A stretch of 64,000 nt of DNA from assembly GCA_965209065.1 (NCBI GenBank), contig OZ242373.1, forward strand, positions 1-64,000, in the 5' to 3' direction. Each line of letters begins with the position of its first letter. Within the stretch, counting starts at the first letter, position 1. Position numbers and translations under genes: made by a program. This stretch comes from CBDBUR01 sp965209065 (GTDB lineage: Bacteria > Pseudomonadota > Alphaproteobacteria > JAPOUT01 > G958296285). The notes below the pieces were generated by a model. That model saw only the letters and a program-made list of their open reading frames with translations, did no database searches and was not told where the DNA came from. Below, in pieces: positions 49,788-58,374 of this stretch.

Positions 49788-50485
49788 GTTTCTTTTCTGC
49801 CTGCCATAAAATAATTGATGCGCGCATTGTGCGACAAAAAGAAATTGCTGGTGAGTGGATTAAACAAAGCCCCTTGTGTTGTAATAGAGCCAATGCCTGC
49901 TTGTTCGAGGTGGGCTTGTAATTCTTGCGGTCGCACGAATTTGCTAAAGGCGTGTGTGCCTTTGGGTAGCTTTTGTAAAATATATTCAGCGCCTAGAATA
50001 GCGACTAAAAAAGATTCGGGCGTTCGGTTGAGGGTCGAGAGAAAGAACCACCCGCCTTTTTTTATTTTAGCGGCAGCGGCAGCGATAAAGCGCGCGCAGT
50101 CTGGCACATGCTCAACAATTTCCATCGCCAAGACGACATCAAAATTTGTTTCTTTAACGTCCTCTAGCTTTTGGCAGCGGTAATCGATGGCAAGGGCTTC
50201 TTGTTGCGCGTGGGCTTTGGCGATTTCGATGGTCTCGCTGCTTGCGTCAATGGCGGTGAGCTGCGCGCCGAGCCGCGCCAAAGGCTCAGCGACCAGTCCG
50301 CCGCCGCAGCCTATATCCAAAACCTTGAGTCCTTGAATAGCTCCGTTTGCGGTAAGCTGGGTGGTGATAAATTCAAGCCGCGCCTTATTCAGCTGGTGGA
50401 GGGGCGCAAAACTTGCCTCTTGGTCCCACCATTCGTCTGCTTTGTCGGAGAATTTGCGGACTTCATCGCTAGAGATATTATTCAT
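49784..50485 (-). CDS. ubiG: Ubiquinone biosynthesis O-methyltransferase
   Basis: 233 residues. N-terminal KFSDKADEWWDQEASFAPLH is the UbiG signature; the SAM site is LDIGCGGGLVAEPLARLG, with DASSETIEIAKAHA after it. It methylates hydroxyls on the quinone ring at two steps of ubiquinone synthesis, linking functionally to the COQ9 gene at 29724. It is divergent from lysC, an order conserved in alphaproteobacteria. AGGCG about 7 bases before the ATG may serve as ribosome-binding site. Confidence 0.95.
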   Translation of the reverse strand: MNNISSDEVRKFSDKADEWWDQEASFAPLHQLNKARLEFITTQLTANGAIQGLKVLDIGCGGGLVAEPLARLGAQLTAIDASSETIEIAKAHAQQEALAIDYRCQKLEDVKETNFDVVLAMEIVEHVPDCARFIAAAAAKIKKGGWFFLSTLNRTPESFLVAILGAEYILQKLPKGTHAFSKFVRPQELQAHLEQAGIGSITTQGALFNPLTSNFFLSHNARINYFMAGRKET

Positions 50486-50535
50486 GCTTGCGCCTCGTAA
50501 AATGAATGATTAAGAATAACATAAAGGAAAGCAAG

Positions 50536-51753
50536 ATGAAACCGATATGCGTGATGAAATTTGGCGGCAGCTCGCTTGCCGACCGCGAATGTATGGAGCG
50601 CGCCGCGCAATTTATTGCCGCGCGTCATCGAGACTATGCGGTTGTGTGTGTTGTCTCGGCGATGGGCAAAGAAACCGACAGGCTCGCGCAGTGGGTCGGC
50701 GAGCAAAGAGGCGCAGAGGCTGACGTTTTGTTCGCGAGCGGCGAGCAAATAAGCGCGGCTTTGCTGGCGCTTGTTTTACAAAAGAATTCCACCAAGGCGC
50801 GTAGCTTTATGGGCTGGCAGGTGCCGATTTTGACAAACAGCAATTACAACAAGGCGAGCATAGAGCATATAGAGGAGACTCATCTGCTGGCGTGCTTGGC
50901 GGAGGGGCAGGTTGCGGTTGTCGCGGGTTTTCAGGGAGTTGATGAGAGCGGGCGCATCACCACGCTCGGCAGGGGCGGCTCTGACACAAGCGCGGTTGCT
51001 TTAGCGGTTGCGCTCAAGGCGGAGTGCTGTCAAATTTATACCGATGTGGAAGGCGTTTTTACTGCCGACCCACAAATTGTTGATAGGGCGCATTGTTTGC
51101 CTAGCCTAACCTACGAGGAAATGGTAGAGTTGTCTTCACTAGGAGCTAGAGTTTTACAAACGCGTTCGGTTGCGCTTGCGGCACGCCACAAGATGAAGGT
51201 GGAGGTGCTACCTTCTTATAAGCAGGGGCAAGGCACTAGCATTAGCGCGGAGAATGGAAGCAGGAACAAAAAAATGGAACAACAACAAGTGAGTGGTATC
51301 GCGCATAGCGAAGCGGAGGCGAAAATCACGCTTAGCGAGTTATCGGATAAGCCGGGCATTGCCGCGCGTATTTTTGCGCCCTTGTCGCAAGCGGGCATTT
51401 TGATTGATATGATAGTGCAGACTTCTTCGCTTCATAGCGGCAGCACCGATATTACTTTCACGCTCGCCGAGGGGGACTTGGCGCAAGCGCTCGATGTCCT
51501 AAAGCAGGAGCAGCAGAACATCGGCTATAAAGAAATAGCGGGGGATAAAAATGTTGCGAAGGTATCTGTTGTGGGTGTGGGTATGCGCTCGGTAGCGGGC
51601 ATAGCTGATGTGATGTTCGCCACGCTTGCGCAAGAGGGGATAAACATTCAAGCCATTTCGACATCGGAAATAAAGATAAGTGTTCTGGTTGAAGTCGCGC
51701 AGATGGCGCAGGCGGTGCGCGCTTTACACGCTGCTTATGGGCTAGATAGATGA
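50536..51753 (+). CDS. lysC: Aspartate kinase
   Basis: 405 residues. The N-terminal KFGGSSLAD is the kinase signature, and GRGGSDTSAVALAVAL with the TDVEGVFTADP segment completes the catalytic domain. Two C-terminal ACT domains follow (LSELSDKPGIAARIF, VSVVGVGMRSVAGIADVMF) and probably bind lysine or threonine as feedback inhibitors. ATG 50536 is chosen because AAAGGA lies 7 bases before it; an ATG ten codons upstream lacks such a site. It phosphorylates aspartate at the entry to Lys, Thr, Met and diaminopimelate synthesis. The stop overlaps ispG in ATGA. Confidence 0.96.
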   Translation: MKPICVMKFGGSSLADRECMERAAQFIAARHRDYAVVCVVSAMGKETDRLAQWVGEQRGAEADVLFASGEQISAALLALVLQKNSTKARSFMGWQVPILTNSNYNKASIEHIEETHLLACLAEGQVAVVAGFQGVDESGRITTLGRGGSDTSAVALAVALKAECCQIYTDVEGVFTADPQIVDRAHCLPSLTYEEMVELSSLGARVLQTRSVALAARHKMKVEVLPSYKQGQGTSISAENGSRNKKMEQQQVSGIAHSEAEAKITLSELSDKPGIAARIFAPLSQAGILIDMIVQTSSLHSGSTDITFTLAEGDLAQALDVLKQEQQNIGYKEIAGDKNVAKVSVVGVGMRSVAGIADVMFATLAQEGINIQAISTSEIKISVLVEVAQMAQAVRALHAAYGLDR

Positions 51754-52856
51754 GCGGGCAAGTAGAGACTTATGCGTGGCGCAAGATTCCGCGCCGTATC
51801 AGTCGCGCGGTGATGGTGGGAGATGTGCAAGTGGGCGGCGATGCGCCGATAAGCGTCCAGTCTATGACGAACACGCCTACCGAAGACGCGCAAGCAACTT
51901 TAGCGCAAGTCAAGGCTTTGGAGGCGGCAGGCGCGGATATCGTGCGCATTTCTTGTCCCACACAAGAATCCACCAGCAGCTTAAAAGAAATTATCGGCGC
52001 AAGCAGCGTTCCAATTATTGCCGACATTCACTTTCACTATCAACGGGCGATAGAAGCGGCTGCCGCGGGAGCTGCCTGTTTAAGAATTAATCCCGGCAAC
52101 ATAGGCTCTCAACAAAAAGTGCGAGAGGTTGTCGCGGCGGCGCGCACGCACAACTGCTCTATTAGGATAGGCGTCAATGGCGGTTCGCTAGAGCGCGCGT
52201 TGTTAGAAAAGTATGGCTCGCCCACACCTGAGGCAATGGTTGAAAGCGCGCTGAACCACATCAGCATTTTAGAGGCGTTGGATTTTCATAATTATAAAGT
52301 GAGCGTCAAAGCCTCGGATTTATTTTTAACCATCGCCGCTTACCGCCAGCTTGCGGCGCAAACCGATTGCCCGCTCCATCTTGGCATCACCGAAGCGGGC
52401 GGCGCGCATAGCGGCACGATAAAATCGTCTATTGGGCTAGGCATTTTGTTAAGCGAGGGTATCGGCGATACGATAAGAATATCCCTTGCGGCTGACCCGG
52501 TTTTAGAGATTAAGGCGGGTTTTGAGATTCTCAAAAGTTTGGGCTTGCGTCATCGCGGGGTTAGTATCATCGCGTGTCCTTCGTGCGCGCGGCAAGGCTT
52601 TGACGTGATAGCCACCACGCGCGCGCTAGAGGAACGCCTCGCCCACATTGCCGAGCCTATCACGCTTTCTCTTATTGGTTGCGTGGTGAATGGACCGGGC
52701 GAAGCCGCGCAGGCTGATATTGGCTTCACTGGCGGCGGTGCGGGCGCGGGTATGGTTTATGTCAAGGGTCAAATGGTAGAAAAGCTACCCCACAAGCAGA
52801 TGGTGGATTACTTAGTAGAGCTCGTGGAGAGCAAAGCTGAAGAAATGCGCGGTTAA
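51750..52856 (+). CDS. ispG: 4-hydroxy-3-methylbut-2-en-1-yl diphosphate synthase (GcpE)
   Basis: 368 residues. Iron-sulfur enzyme of the MEP isoprenoid pathway. Key motifs are VQSMTNTPTEDAQAT near the N-terminus, the LRINPGNIG barrel strand, and the C-terminal cluster-binding cysteines in IACPSCARQGFDV and GCVVNGPGEA. Length is that of the short bacterial form. It overlaps lysC by four bases and is one base before prfA, so lysC-ispG-prfA-prmC reads as an operon. In many relatives the lysC-prfA interval holds ptsP instead. Confidence 0.97.
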   Translation: MSGQVETYAWRKIPRRISRAVMVGDVQVGGDAPISVQSMTNTPTEDAQATLAQVKALEAAGADIVRISCPTQESTSSLKEIIGASSVPIIADIHFHYQRAIEAAAAGAACLRINPGNIGSQQKVREVVAAARTHNCSIRIGVNGGSLERALLEKYGSPTPEAMVESALNHISILEALDFHNYKVSVKASDLFLTIAAYRQLAAQTDCPLHLGITEAGGAHSGTIKSSIGLGILLSEGIGDTIRISLAADPVLEIKAGFEILKSLGLRHRGVSIIACPSCARQGFDVIATTRALEERLAHIAEPITLSLIGCVVNGPGEAAQADIGFTGGGAGAGMVYVKGQMVEKLPHKQMVDYLVELVESKAEEMRG

Positions 52857-52857
52857 A

Positions 52858-53937
52858 ATGTTTTCGGCAGAACAGCTAGAAGCCATCAAGGCGCAGATGG
52901 GCGCGTTAGAAGAAAAAATGAACGCGCTTTCGCCTTCGGCAAAGGAGTATGGCGCGGTTGCGCGCGAGTGTGCTATCTGGCAGCCGGTGGCGCAAGCCGC
53001 CGTAGCACTCGACCAAGCGCGCAAGGAGTTAAGCGCGCTTGACGAGCTTATTGGCGGAGAGGATAAAGAAATGGCAGAGCTTGCCACCGAAGACCGCGCG
53101 CGTGCCGAGCAAGCCCTAGAGGCGCAAGAGCAAAAGTTGGTGGAATTAATTCAAGCGCGCGATGAAGCGCAAGAGGGCGATGCGCTCATTTTAGAAATTC
53201 GTGCTGGCACGGGAGGCGATGAGGCGGCTTTATTCGGCGGCGATTTATTTCGTATGTATCAGCGCTACTGCACGCAGCAAGGGTGGAAGAGCGAAATTTT
53301 ATCTTTGGTGGATGCAGAGCTTGGCGGCGTGAAGGAAGTGATTATGGCAATTAAGGGTTCGGGCTGTGTTGCGAAGTTAAAGTATGAAGCGGGGGTTCAT
53401 CGGGTGCAGCGGGTGCCAGTAACGGAATCGAGCGGACGGATTCACACCTCTGCGGCAACCGTTGCCATTTTACCTGAGCCAGAAGAATATGAGTTAGACA
53501 TTTCTCCGAGTGACATAAGAGTTGATGTATTTCGCGCGCGCGGACCCGGCGGGCAATCGGTCAATACGACAGATAGTGCGGTGCGCATCACGCATTTGCC
53601 AACAGGTCTTGTTGTAAGCCAGCAGGATGAAAAGTCGCAGCACAAAAACCGCGCGAAAGCGATGAAAGTCTTACGCGCGCGGCTTTATGAGCAAGAGCAG
53701 AGCAAGCGCGAAGCCGAACGTGCCTCTGCGCGTAAAACGCAAGTCGGTTCGGGCGATAGATCGCAACGCATTAGAACGTATAATTTTCCGCAAGGCAGAA
53801 TAACCGACCACCGCATTGGTTTAACGCTTCACGCGTTAGAAAAAATTTTAGACAGCGGCGAGCTGAACCTTCTTGTCGAGCCTTTGATAGAAAATCAAAG
53901 GCAAGAAAAATTAGAAAATTTTAGTGTGTCCGAATGA
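52858..53937 (+). CDS. prfA: Peptide chain release factor 1
   Basis: 359 residues. The stop-codon reading tripeptide PxT is PVT in RVPVTESSGRIHTS, and the catalytic GGQ loop is in ARGPGGQSVNTTDSAVR. RF1 reads UAA and UAG. The PxT (not SPF) motif separates it from RF2. It is followed by prmC, whose product methylates the Gln of GGQ; the stop overlaps the prmC start in ATGA. Confidence 0.97.
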   Translation: MFSAEQLEAIKAQMGALEEKMNALSPSAKEYGAVARECAIWQPVAQAAVALDQARKELSALDELIGGEDKEMAELATEDRARAEQALEAQEQKLVELIQARDEAQEGDALILEIRAGTGGDEAALFGGDLFRMYQRYCTQQGWKSEILSLVDAELGGVKEVIMAIKGSGCVAKLKYEAGVHRVQRVPVTESSGRIHTSAATVAILPEPEEYELDISPSDIRVDVFRARGPGGQSVNTTDSAVRITHLPTGLVVSQQDEKSQHKNRAKAMKVLRARLYEQEQSKREAERASARKTQVGSGDRSQRIRTYNFPQGRITDHRIGLTLHALEKILDSGELNLLVEPLIENQRQEKLENFSVSE

Positions 53938-54770
53938 ATTTACAAAAAGAAATTCTTTTACCGGCGATAGAAAAATTAAAGCAAGCGAATAAGCAGGCAG
54001 CATCATTGGACGCGCGCTTATTATTGAGCCACGCGCTTGATTGTTCGCTGGAAGTTTTGCTTGATGGCAACCTTGACCTTCCGCGCACCGACTTAAAGAG
54101 GTTTGATAGCTATATTGCGCGCCGTTTAAGCGGCGAGCCTGTTTCGCGCATCATCGGCAAGCGCGATTTCTGGCAAAACACGTTTATGTTAGAGCCAGAA
54201 GTCTTCGACCCGCGCCCCGAAACCGAGCTGATGGTAGAGGTCGCGTTAAGCAATCAGCAAGACAAGCAACGCATTTTAGATTTAGGCACAGGCACGGGCT
54301 GTATTATTTTATCTATTTTGGCGGCGCGTGAAGGGTTTCGTGGAATTGGGGTGGATATTTCTCCCCTTGCGGTCAATTTAGCGCGTAAGAACGCGCGCGC
54401 GCTGAGCCTGTCGAGCCGTGTTCATTTTATGTGTATCGATTGGCGTTGGGGTTTTAGCGGCAATTTTGACATCGTCACTTGCAACCCGCCTTATATTGAG
54501 GACAGGGAAATCGCCACCCTTGCCGCCGAGGTGAAGGATTTCGACCCGCCCCAAGCCCTATCGGGTGGTGCGGACGGCTTAGAAGCTTACCGCGAGCTTG
54601 CCACTCTCGCTCCTAAACTATTAAAAAAGGGCGGCACGCTCTTGCTTGAGCTAGGGCAGGGGCAAGCCCAAGAGGTTGCCGCCTTGTTTTCTCAAAGCCA
54701 TTGGCAGCCCAAAACCTATAGCGACTTGAACCAGATTACTCGCATTTTGGAGCTTGTTAAATTGACATAA
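53934..54770 (+). CDS. prmC: Release factor glutamine methyltransferase
   Basis: 278 residues. The N-terminal helical domain recognises the release factor (LDARLLLSHALDCSLEVLL). Then RPETELMVEVAL, the SAM loop ILDLGTGTGCIILSILAA, and the active-site NPPY in TCNPPYIEDREIATL. It N5-methylates Gln of the GGQ motif in RF1 and RF2. It overlaps prfA by four bases, the common prfA-prmC pair. The end is followed after 17 bases by the DUF4167 gene. Confidence 0.96.
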   Translation: MNLQKEILLPAIEKLKQANKQAASLDARLLLSHALDCSLEVLLDGNLDLPRTDLKRFDSYIARRLSGEPVSRIIGKRDFWQNTFMLEPEVFDPRPETELMVEVALSNQQDKQRILDLGTGTGCIILSILAAREGFRGIGVDISPLAVNLARKNARALSLSSRVHFMCIDWRWGFSGNFDIVTCNPPYIEDREIATLAAEVKDFDPPQALSGGADGLEAYRELATLAPKLLKKGGTLLLELGQGQAQEVAALFSQSHWQPKTYSDLNQITRILELVKLT

Positions 54771-54781
54771 ACCTTTATAAT
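54754..54781 (+). promoter_or_regulatory. Promoter of the DUF4167 gene (TTGTTA-16-TATAAT)
   Basis: TTGTTA at 54754-54759 and a perfect TATAAT at 54776-54781 are 16 bases apart. The -10 box ends exactly 6 bases before the ATG at 54788, which places the first transcribed base on the A of the start codon. No ribosome-binding site is present. The promoter overlaps the end of prmC, so the gene can be expressed apart from the upstream operon. Confidence 0.65.
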
Positions 54782-54787
54782 GCTTTT

Positions 54788-55309
54788 ATGAAACAACATT
54801 ACGACCAGAGAAATCAGCAAAAGCGGCGTCATAATAATCGCCCGCCTAATCGGGGTCGGGGGCAGAATTTAACCAACCGCGCGTTAGATAGCAACGGACC
54901 CGACATCAAAATTCGCGGCACGGCGGAGCATATTTGTAAAAAGTATCAAAGCCTCGGGCGCGACTCGCAGCTTTCGGGCAATCGCGTGCGTGCTGAGAAT
55001 TATCTCCAGCATGCCGACCATTATTATCGCGTTATGCTTGCCACCCAAGCGCAACAGCGCCAGCATCAGCAAAGACAGCAAGAGGCTGCCCCGCCTCACC
55101 CAGGAGAGGATAGGGGAGAGGATAGGGGAAATGATAGGGGACAAGATAATAGGCAGGATAGAGGACAAGATAATAGACAAGATAGGCCCATCACGAGCGA
55201 ACAAGTAGAGGGTGCCGCCCCCGCACATGAAGATGCCGCACCCGCACCCGCCCCCGCACATGAAGATGCCGCACCTCAAGGTGCTGAAGCAGTTAAAGAC
55301 GAAGCGTAA
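54788..55309 (+). CDS. DUF4167 domain protein with repetitive C-terminus
   Basis: 173 residues. The N-terminal 80 match DUF4167: a basic, Asn/Arg/Gln-rich start (RGRGQNLTNRALDSNGPD) and the conserved VKIRGT-like KIRGTAEHICKKYQSLGRD and RVRAENYLQHADHYYR. Basic and presumably RNA- or DNA-binding, but of unknown function. The C-terminal half is disordered and repetitive, with RGEDRG/NRQDRG-type and HEDAAPAPA-type repeats. prmC-DUF4167-clpB is a conserved run in alphaproteobacteria; here clpB is 6 kb further on. Confidence 0.85.
   Translation: MKQHYDQRNQQKRRHNNRPPNRGRGQNLTNRALDSNGPDIKIRGTAEHICKKYQSLGRDSQLSGNRVRAENYLQHADHYYRVMLATQAQQRQHQQRQQEAAPPHPGEDRGEDRGNDRGQDNRQDRGQDNRQDRPITSEQVEGAAPAHEDAAPAPAPAHEDAAPQGAEAVKDEA
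55104..55190. repeat. Purine-rich degenerate tandem repeats in the DUF4167 gene
   Basis: Consecutive 12- and 15/18-base units of the kind GAGGATAGGG and GACAAGATAATAGG repeat about seven times from 55104 to 55190. They stay in frame and encode Asp/Arg/Gln-rich blocks (DRGEDRG, then QDNRQDRGQDNRQ). They are likely to vary in copy number between strains. Confidence 0.75.
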
Positions 55310-55334
55310 ATAAAAAAGTTAGCGTTTAGCGCGC

Positions 55335-56597
55335 TTAGCGACGCACATAAATTGTCGCTTGAACAATGGCTTTAAGACGCTCGATGATAGAAAATTCATC
55401 ATCAATGAAATCAGTGTCTATCCACCATTCCTCCACTTCCTTCATAATGCGTCCTATCATTTCACCTTCAGGCACGCCGGCGGCTTTTACCATTCTGCCG
55501 GTGAGTGGAAAGGTAGGTTTCTCCCAGCTATCGGCTAAAGCGAGCAGCGCGCGCCAGCCAACATCATTAGAGCGGTTTTCATCTTTCGCCCAGTTGAGCC
55601 AAACTTTATCGCTAAAAGTTTCAACGCCTAGCAGGTATAATAATTTTCTTACTTCGCGAATGGATAGGTAGCTTTTCATCGCGATAGTATCGGGCGCAAA
55701 GATTTTTTCTAGCCGCTCGGTTTGCGCGTTAGAAAGTTTAAGTCTTTTGGCGTCCGCGCTTATTTCTTCATGTGTATCGTAAAAACTAGCGAGCAATCTT
55801 ATCGGGTCGGGCGTGATAAAGTTAGAGTGGGTTAATTGATGCATAGACTCAAACAGCTTCGTGCCGTGCGCGTTTGGCAAAACGAGAGACAAAATGCCGG
55901 CAGCCGCCATCAAGCGTAAGGCTTCGGGCGCGCGCTCGGCAGCTAAGAGGCGCAGAAGCTCATCGCGCACGCGCTCGGCAGATAGCTGCTGTAAGCCGGT
56001 TTTCTTTTCGCTACACGCCTCAAGCCCCTGCCTATCTACTTCGCCTGAAGCAATAAGTGCAAAGAACCGAAAGAAGCGCAAAATGCGCAAAAAATCTTCT
56101 TCAATGCGTTGGTGCGGGTCGCCGATAAAGCGCACGAGTCTTTTTTCTAAATCGGCGCGTCCGTTAAGAGGGTCATAAAGCGTGCCCTTGTCGTCAGCAT
56201 AAAGGGCATTGATGGTGAAATCGCGGCGTTTGGCGTCCTCTTGCCAGTCTTTAGTGAAAGCAACTTCGGCGTGTCTGCCATCGGTTTTGACATCGACGCG
56301 CAAGGTCGTTATTTCAAAGTGGCGTCCGTCAATCACGCAACCGACCGTGCCGTGCGCTAACCCAATAGGAATTGGCTTTAAGCCCGCTTTCTCCAGCAGC
56401 GTGATAACGTGCTCGGCGGAGACATCAATGGCAATATCAATTTCGCGATTTTCATCAACCTGCCCGAGCAGGCTATCGCGCACGCATCCGCCGACAAACC
56501 GCGCGACCGCCCCTTCTTTCATCAAGGCAGCCATCAGCTTTTGCGTGGCAGGTGCGGTCAGCCAGCTTTCTTTAGCGATATTTTCCTGTAGCCCCAT
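55335..56597 (-). CDS. cca: CCA tRNA nucleotidyltransferase / poly(A) polymerase family
   Basis: 420 residues. The nucleotidyltransferase head has RFVGGCVRDSLLG and the metal-binding EIDIAIDVS; KRRDFTINALYAD is the conserved RNA-binding/flexible loop, and LVRFIGDPHQRIEEDFLRILRFFRF follows. It adds CCA to tRNA 3' ends, which is needed for the tRNA-Cys of this window. The start at 56597 is preferred: it sits just after the Nudix stop with GAGGAA 8 bases before it. A longer frame from 56690 lies within the Nudix gene. Last gene of DUF1285-Nudix-CCA. Confidence 0.95.
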   Translation of the reverse strand: MGLQENIAKESWLTAPATQKLMAALMKEGAVARFVGGCVRDSLLGQVDENREIDIAIDVSAEHVITLLEKAGLKPIPIGLAHGTVGCVIDGRHFEITTLRVDVKTDGRHAEVAFTKDWQEDAKRRDFTINALYADDKGTLYDPLNGRADLEKRLVRFIGDPHQRIEEDFLRILRFFRFFALIASGEVDRQGLEACSEKKTGLQQLSAERVRDELLRLLAAERAPEALRLMAAAGILSLVLPNAHGTKLFESMHQLTHSNFITPDPIRLLASFYDTHEEISADAKRLKLSNAQTERLEKIFAPDTIAMKSYLSIREVRKLLYLLGVETFSDKVWLNWAKDENRSNDVGWRALLALADSWEKPTFPLTGRMVKAAGVPEGEMIGRIMKEVEEWWIDTDFIDDEFSIIERLKAIVQATIYVRR

Positions 56598-56601
56598 TTT
56601 T

Positions 56602-57174
56602 TTATTCCTCGCTAAACACTCTATCATGAAAAGAGCGCAAGATATTAGCGGTCGCGCCCCAAATCTGAAAGCCTTCCCAATGGACGGCATAGTAATCCCA
56701 CGTTTTGCCTTGCCATTCGCGTTGGTGATATTGGTAATTGTTGAAGTCCATAAGAAAGCTCAAGGGCGCGGAGAAAATGTCCGCCACTTCGTGCGGGTTG
56801 GCTTGAAAGGTCGCGGTGCTTTCAACGAAGCCGACAATAGGCACCATCGGCTGCCCCTGCCCCGAGCGATGAGCGGGCAGCACCCCCGACACTTCAACAT
56901 CATCAGGGTTGAGTCCGATTTCTTCTTGCGCCTCGCGCAGCGCGGTGGCGATGAGGTTTTCATCACTTGTCTCCCAGTGTCCGCCGGGAAAAGAAACCTG
57001 CCCGGCGTGAGAAGAGAGGTGGTCGGCGCGGCGAGTGAGAACAATATGCGGTTCATCTTTTTCTATGATAGGCACAAGCACCGCTGCCGCCGCGCGTTCG
57101 TAATCGAAGCCGTGCGGGCTAGGCAGAGTATTCTTTTCTAACTGAGAGATTATTTTTTCTCGATAGTGTTTCAT
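56602..57174 (-). CDS. Nudix hydrolase, CoA pyrophosphatase type
   Basis: 190 residues. The Nudix box is GGHWETSDENLIATALREAQ followed by EEIGL, preceded by VSFPGGHW. ILTRRADHLSSHAGQVSFPG is typical of the CoA-diphosphatase subgroup (UPF0035/NudL-like). It probably cleaves CoA derivatives to 3'-phospho-AMP and phosphopantetheine. The gene is 7 bases downstream of DUF1285 and four bases upstream of cca, a conserved alphaproteobacterial operon. Confidence 0.9.
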   Translation of the reverse strand: MKHYREKIISQLEKNTLPSPHGFDYERAAAAVLVPIIEKDEPHIVLTRRADHLSSHAGQVSFPGGHWETSDENLIATALREAQEEIGLNPDDVEVSGVLPAHRSGQGQPMVPIVGFVESTATFQANPHEVADIFSAPLSFLMDFNNYQYHQREWQGKTWDYYAVHWEGFQIWGATANILRSFHDRVFSEE

Positions 57175-57181
57175 TTTGTTA

Positions 57182-57727
57182 TTAGGCTGCTATTGGAAAA
57201 AATGTTTGATTTGACCACACGCCAAATTGTTCTTTGCCTTGAGGGGATTCATAGCCGCCGAGTTCGACGAGGTCATAAAAAACCGAGCGGACGATGCGCG
57301 CCTCTAAATTGCCGCGAATATGAATATAAGGTGTTGGTTCTTTTGTTTTTTCATCAACGATAAAGCGTAAGGGATGTTCCTGTCCTGCCATCGCCATATC
57401 ATCAACATTGGTGCGAAAGTAGAGCTTTTGATTTTTGCCTTTATTTTGGACCTGCATTTCTACCGCTAGAAAAGGCACGTCCTCTACATCGACTGGCACT
57501 TTTTCAACCGGCGTTACCATATAGTAGATGCCGTCGTCATCGCGGCGCAAGATGGTAGAGAAGAGCCGCACCATCTTCTGCCTGCCAATCGGCGAGCCTT
57601 GATAGAACCAAACGCCATCGCGTTTTATTTTCATACCAATATCGCCGCAGTTGGGCGGGTTCCACTTTTCCACCGGCGGCAGACCTTTGGAGCTGTCAAT
57701 ACTTTGGACTGCTTTGACAATATCCAT
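57182..57727 (-). CDS. DUF1285 domain protein
   Basis: 181 residues of the DUF1285 family: PPVEKWNPPNCGDIGMKIKR, then DGVWFYQGSPIGRQKMVRLF and FSTILRRDDDGIYYMVTPVEK. The fold is known but the function is not. The conserved link with a Nudix hydrolase and the CCA enzyme suggests a role in RNA or cofactor quality control, but that is inference. It starts directly next to the stop of the GNAT gene. Confidence 0.9.
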   Translation of the reverse strand: MDIVKAVQSIDSSKGLPPVEKWNPPNCGDIGMKIKRDGVWFYQGSPIGRQKMVRLFSTILRRDDDGIYYMVTPVEKVPVDVEDVPFLAVEMQVQNKGKNQKLYFRTNVDDMAMAGQEHPLRFIVDEKTKEPTPYIHIRGNLEARIVRSVFYDLVELGGYESPQGKEQFGVWSNQTFFPIAA

Positions 57728-58276
57728 TTACTTGCCTATCATCACGGATTCATAACCGCAGAATTTAGTTGCTGGCTTGGTGGGAGCGACAACATTGCCG
57801 GCGAGATTTTTCTCCGCGCCCTCCACCAGCGGACGCACTAAAACGCGGGCGTAATCTACTGGCGCGGGAAATTGAATATCGCCCACGAAAGACTTAAACC
57901 CAACGCGGCTGTAATAATCCAAATCGCCGACAAGCACAACCAAGCGATGACCTAATTTCTTTGCTTCAAGGCAGCTATGCTCGATGAGCGCTTGCGCCGC
58001 GCCCTGCCCGCGAAACTCGGCATTAACCGCGATGGGTCCCAGCAGGAGGGCTTGCGCCTCGCCGATAAGAACAGGCCAAAAGCGCACCGAGCCAGCGAGG
58101 ACATCGCCCTCCCCCTTAACAGCAACAAAAGAAAGCCCCGCGACCGGCGCGCGCCCTTCGCGCAGGCGATAGGCGGATTTCACAAACCGCCCTGCCCCGA
58201 AAGAGCGCTCAAGTAATTCGGCGATACCTATCGCGTCTTGAGAACGCTCAGCTCTAATGTTCCAAGTGGCACTCAT
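57728..58276 (-). CDS. GNAT family N-acetyltransferase
   Basis: 182 residues. The acetyl-CoA loop is LGPIAVNAEFRGQGAAQALI (motif A, R-x-x-G-x-G/A), and the C-terminal strand-helix is DLDYYSRVGFKSF. It resembles the putative acetyltransferases of the YhbS type. Substrate unknown. It is first in the leftward operon GNAT-DUF1285-Nudix-cca. A TATCAT element on this strand ends exactly 6 bases before the ATG and there is no ribosome-binding site, so it too may be leaderless. Confidence 0.88.
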   Translation of the reverse strand: MSATWNIRAERSQDAIGIAELLERSFGAGRFVKSAYRLREGRAPVAGLSFVAVKGEGDVLAGSVRFWPVLIGEAQALLLGPIAVNAEFRGQGAAQALIEHSCLEAKKLGHRLVVLVGDLDYYSRVGFKSFVGDIQFPAPVDYARVLVRPLVEGAEKNLAGNVVAPTKPATKFCGYESVMIGK

Positions 58277-58314
58277 AAAGCGATGATAGCATAGGTTCGC
58301 TTAAATTTTATGGC

Positions 58315-58342
58315 TTGAATTTATGTTCTGCCTTGATATAAT
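58315..58342 (+). promoter_or_regulatory. Promoter of the SDR gene (TTGAAT-16-TGATATAAT)
   Basis: TTGAAT at 58315-58320 and TATAAT at 58337-58342, 16 bases apart, with an extended -10 TGA in front. The start codon is 32 bases further on, after an AAAGGGGGA ribosome-binding site, so this gene has a conventional leader. Confidence 0.65.
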
Positions 58343-58374
58343 TTAAGAAAGGCGATTTAACAAAGGGGGAAATT

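Noticed and set aside
54762..54767. TTGACA before the DUF4167 gene as its -35 box
   Set aside because: It is only 8 bases from the TATAAT; TTGTTA at 54754-54759, 16 bases away, fits better.
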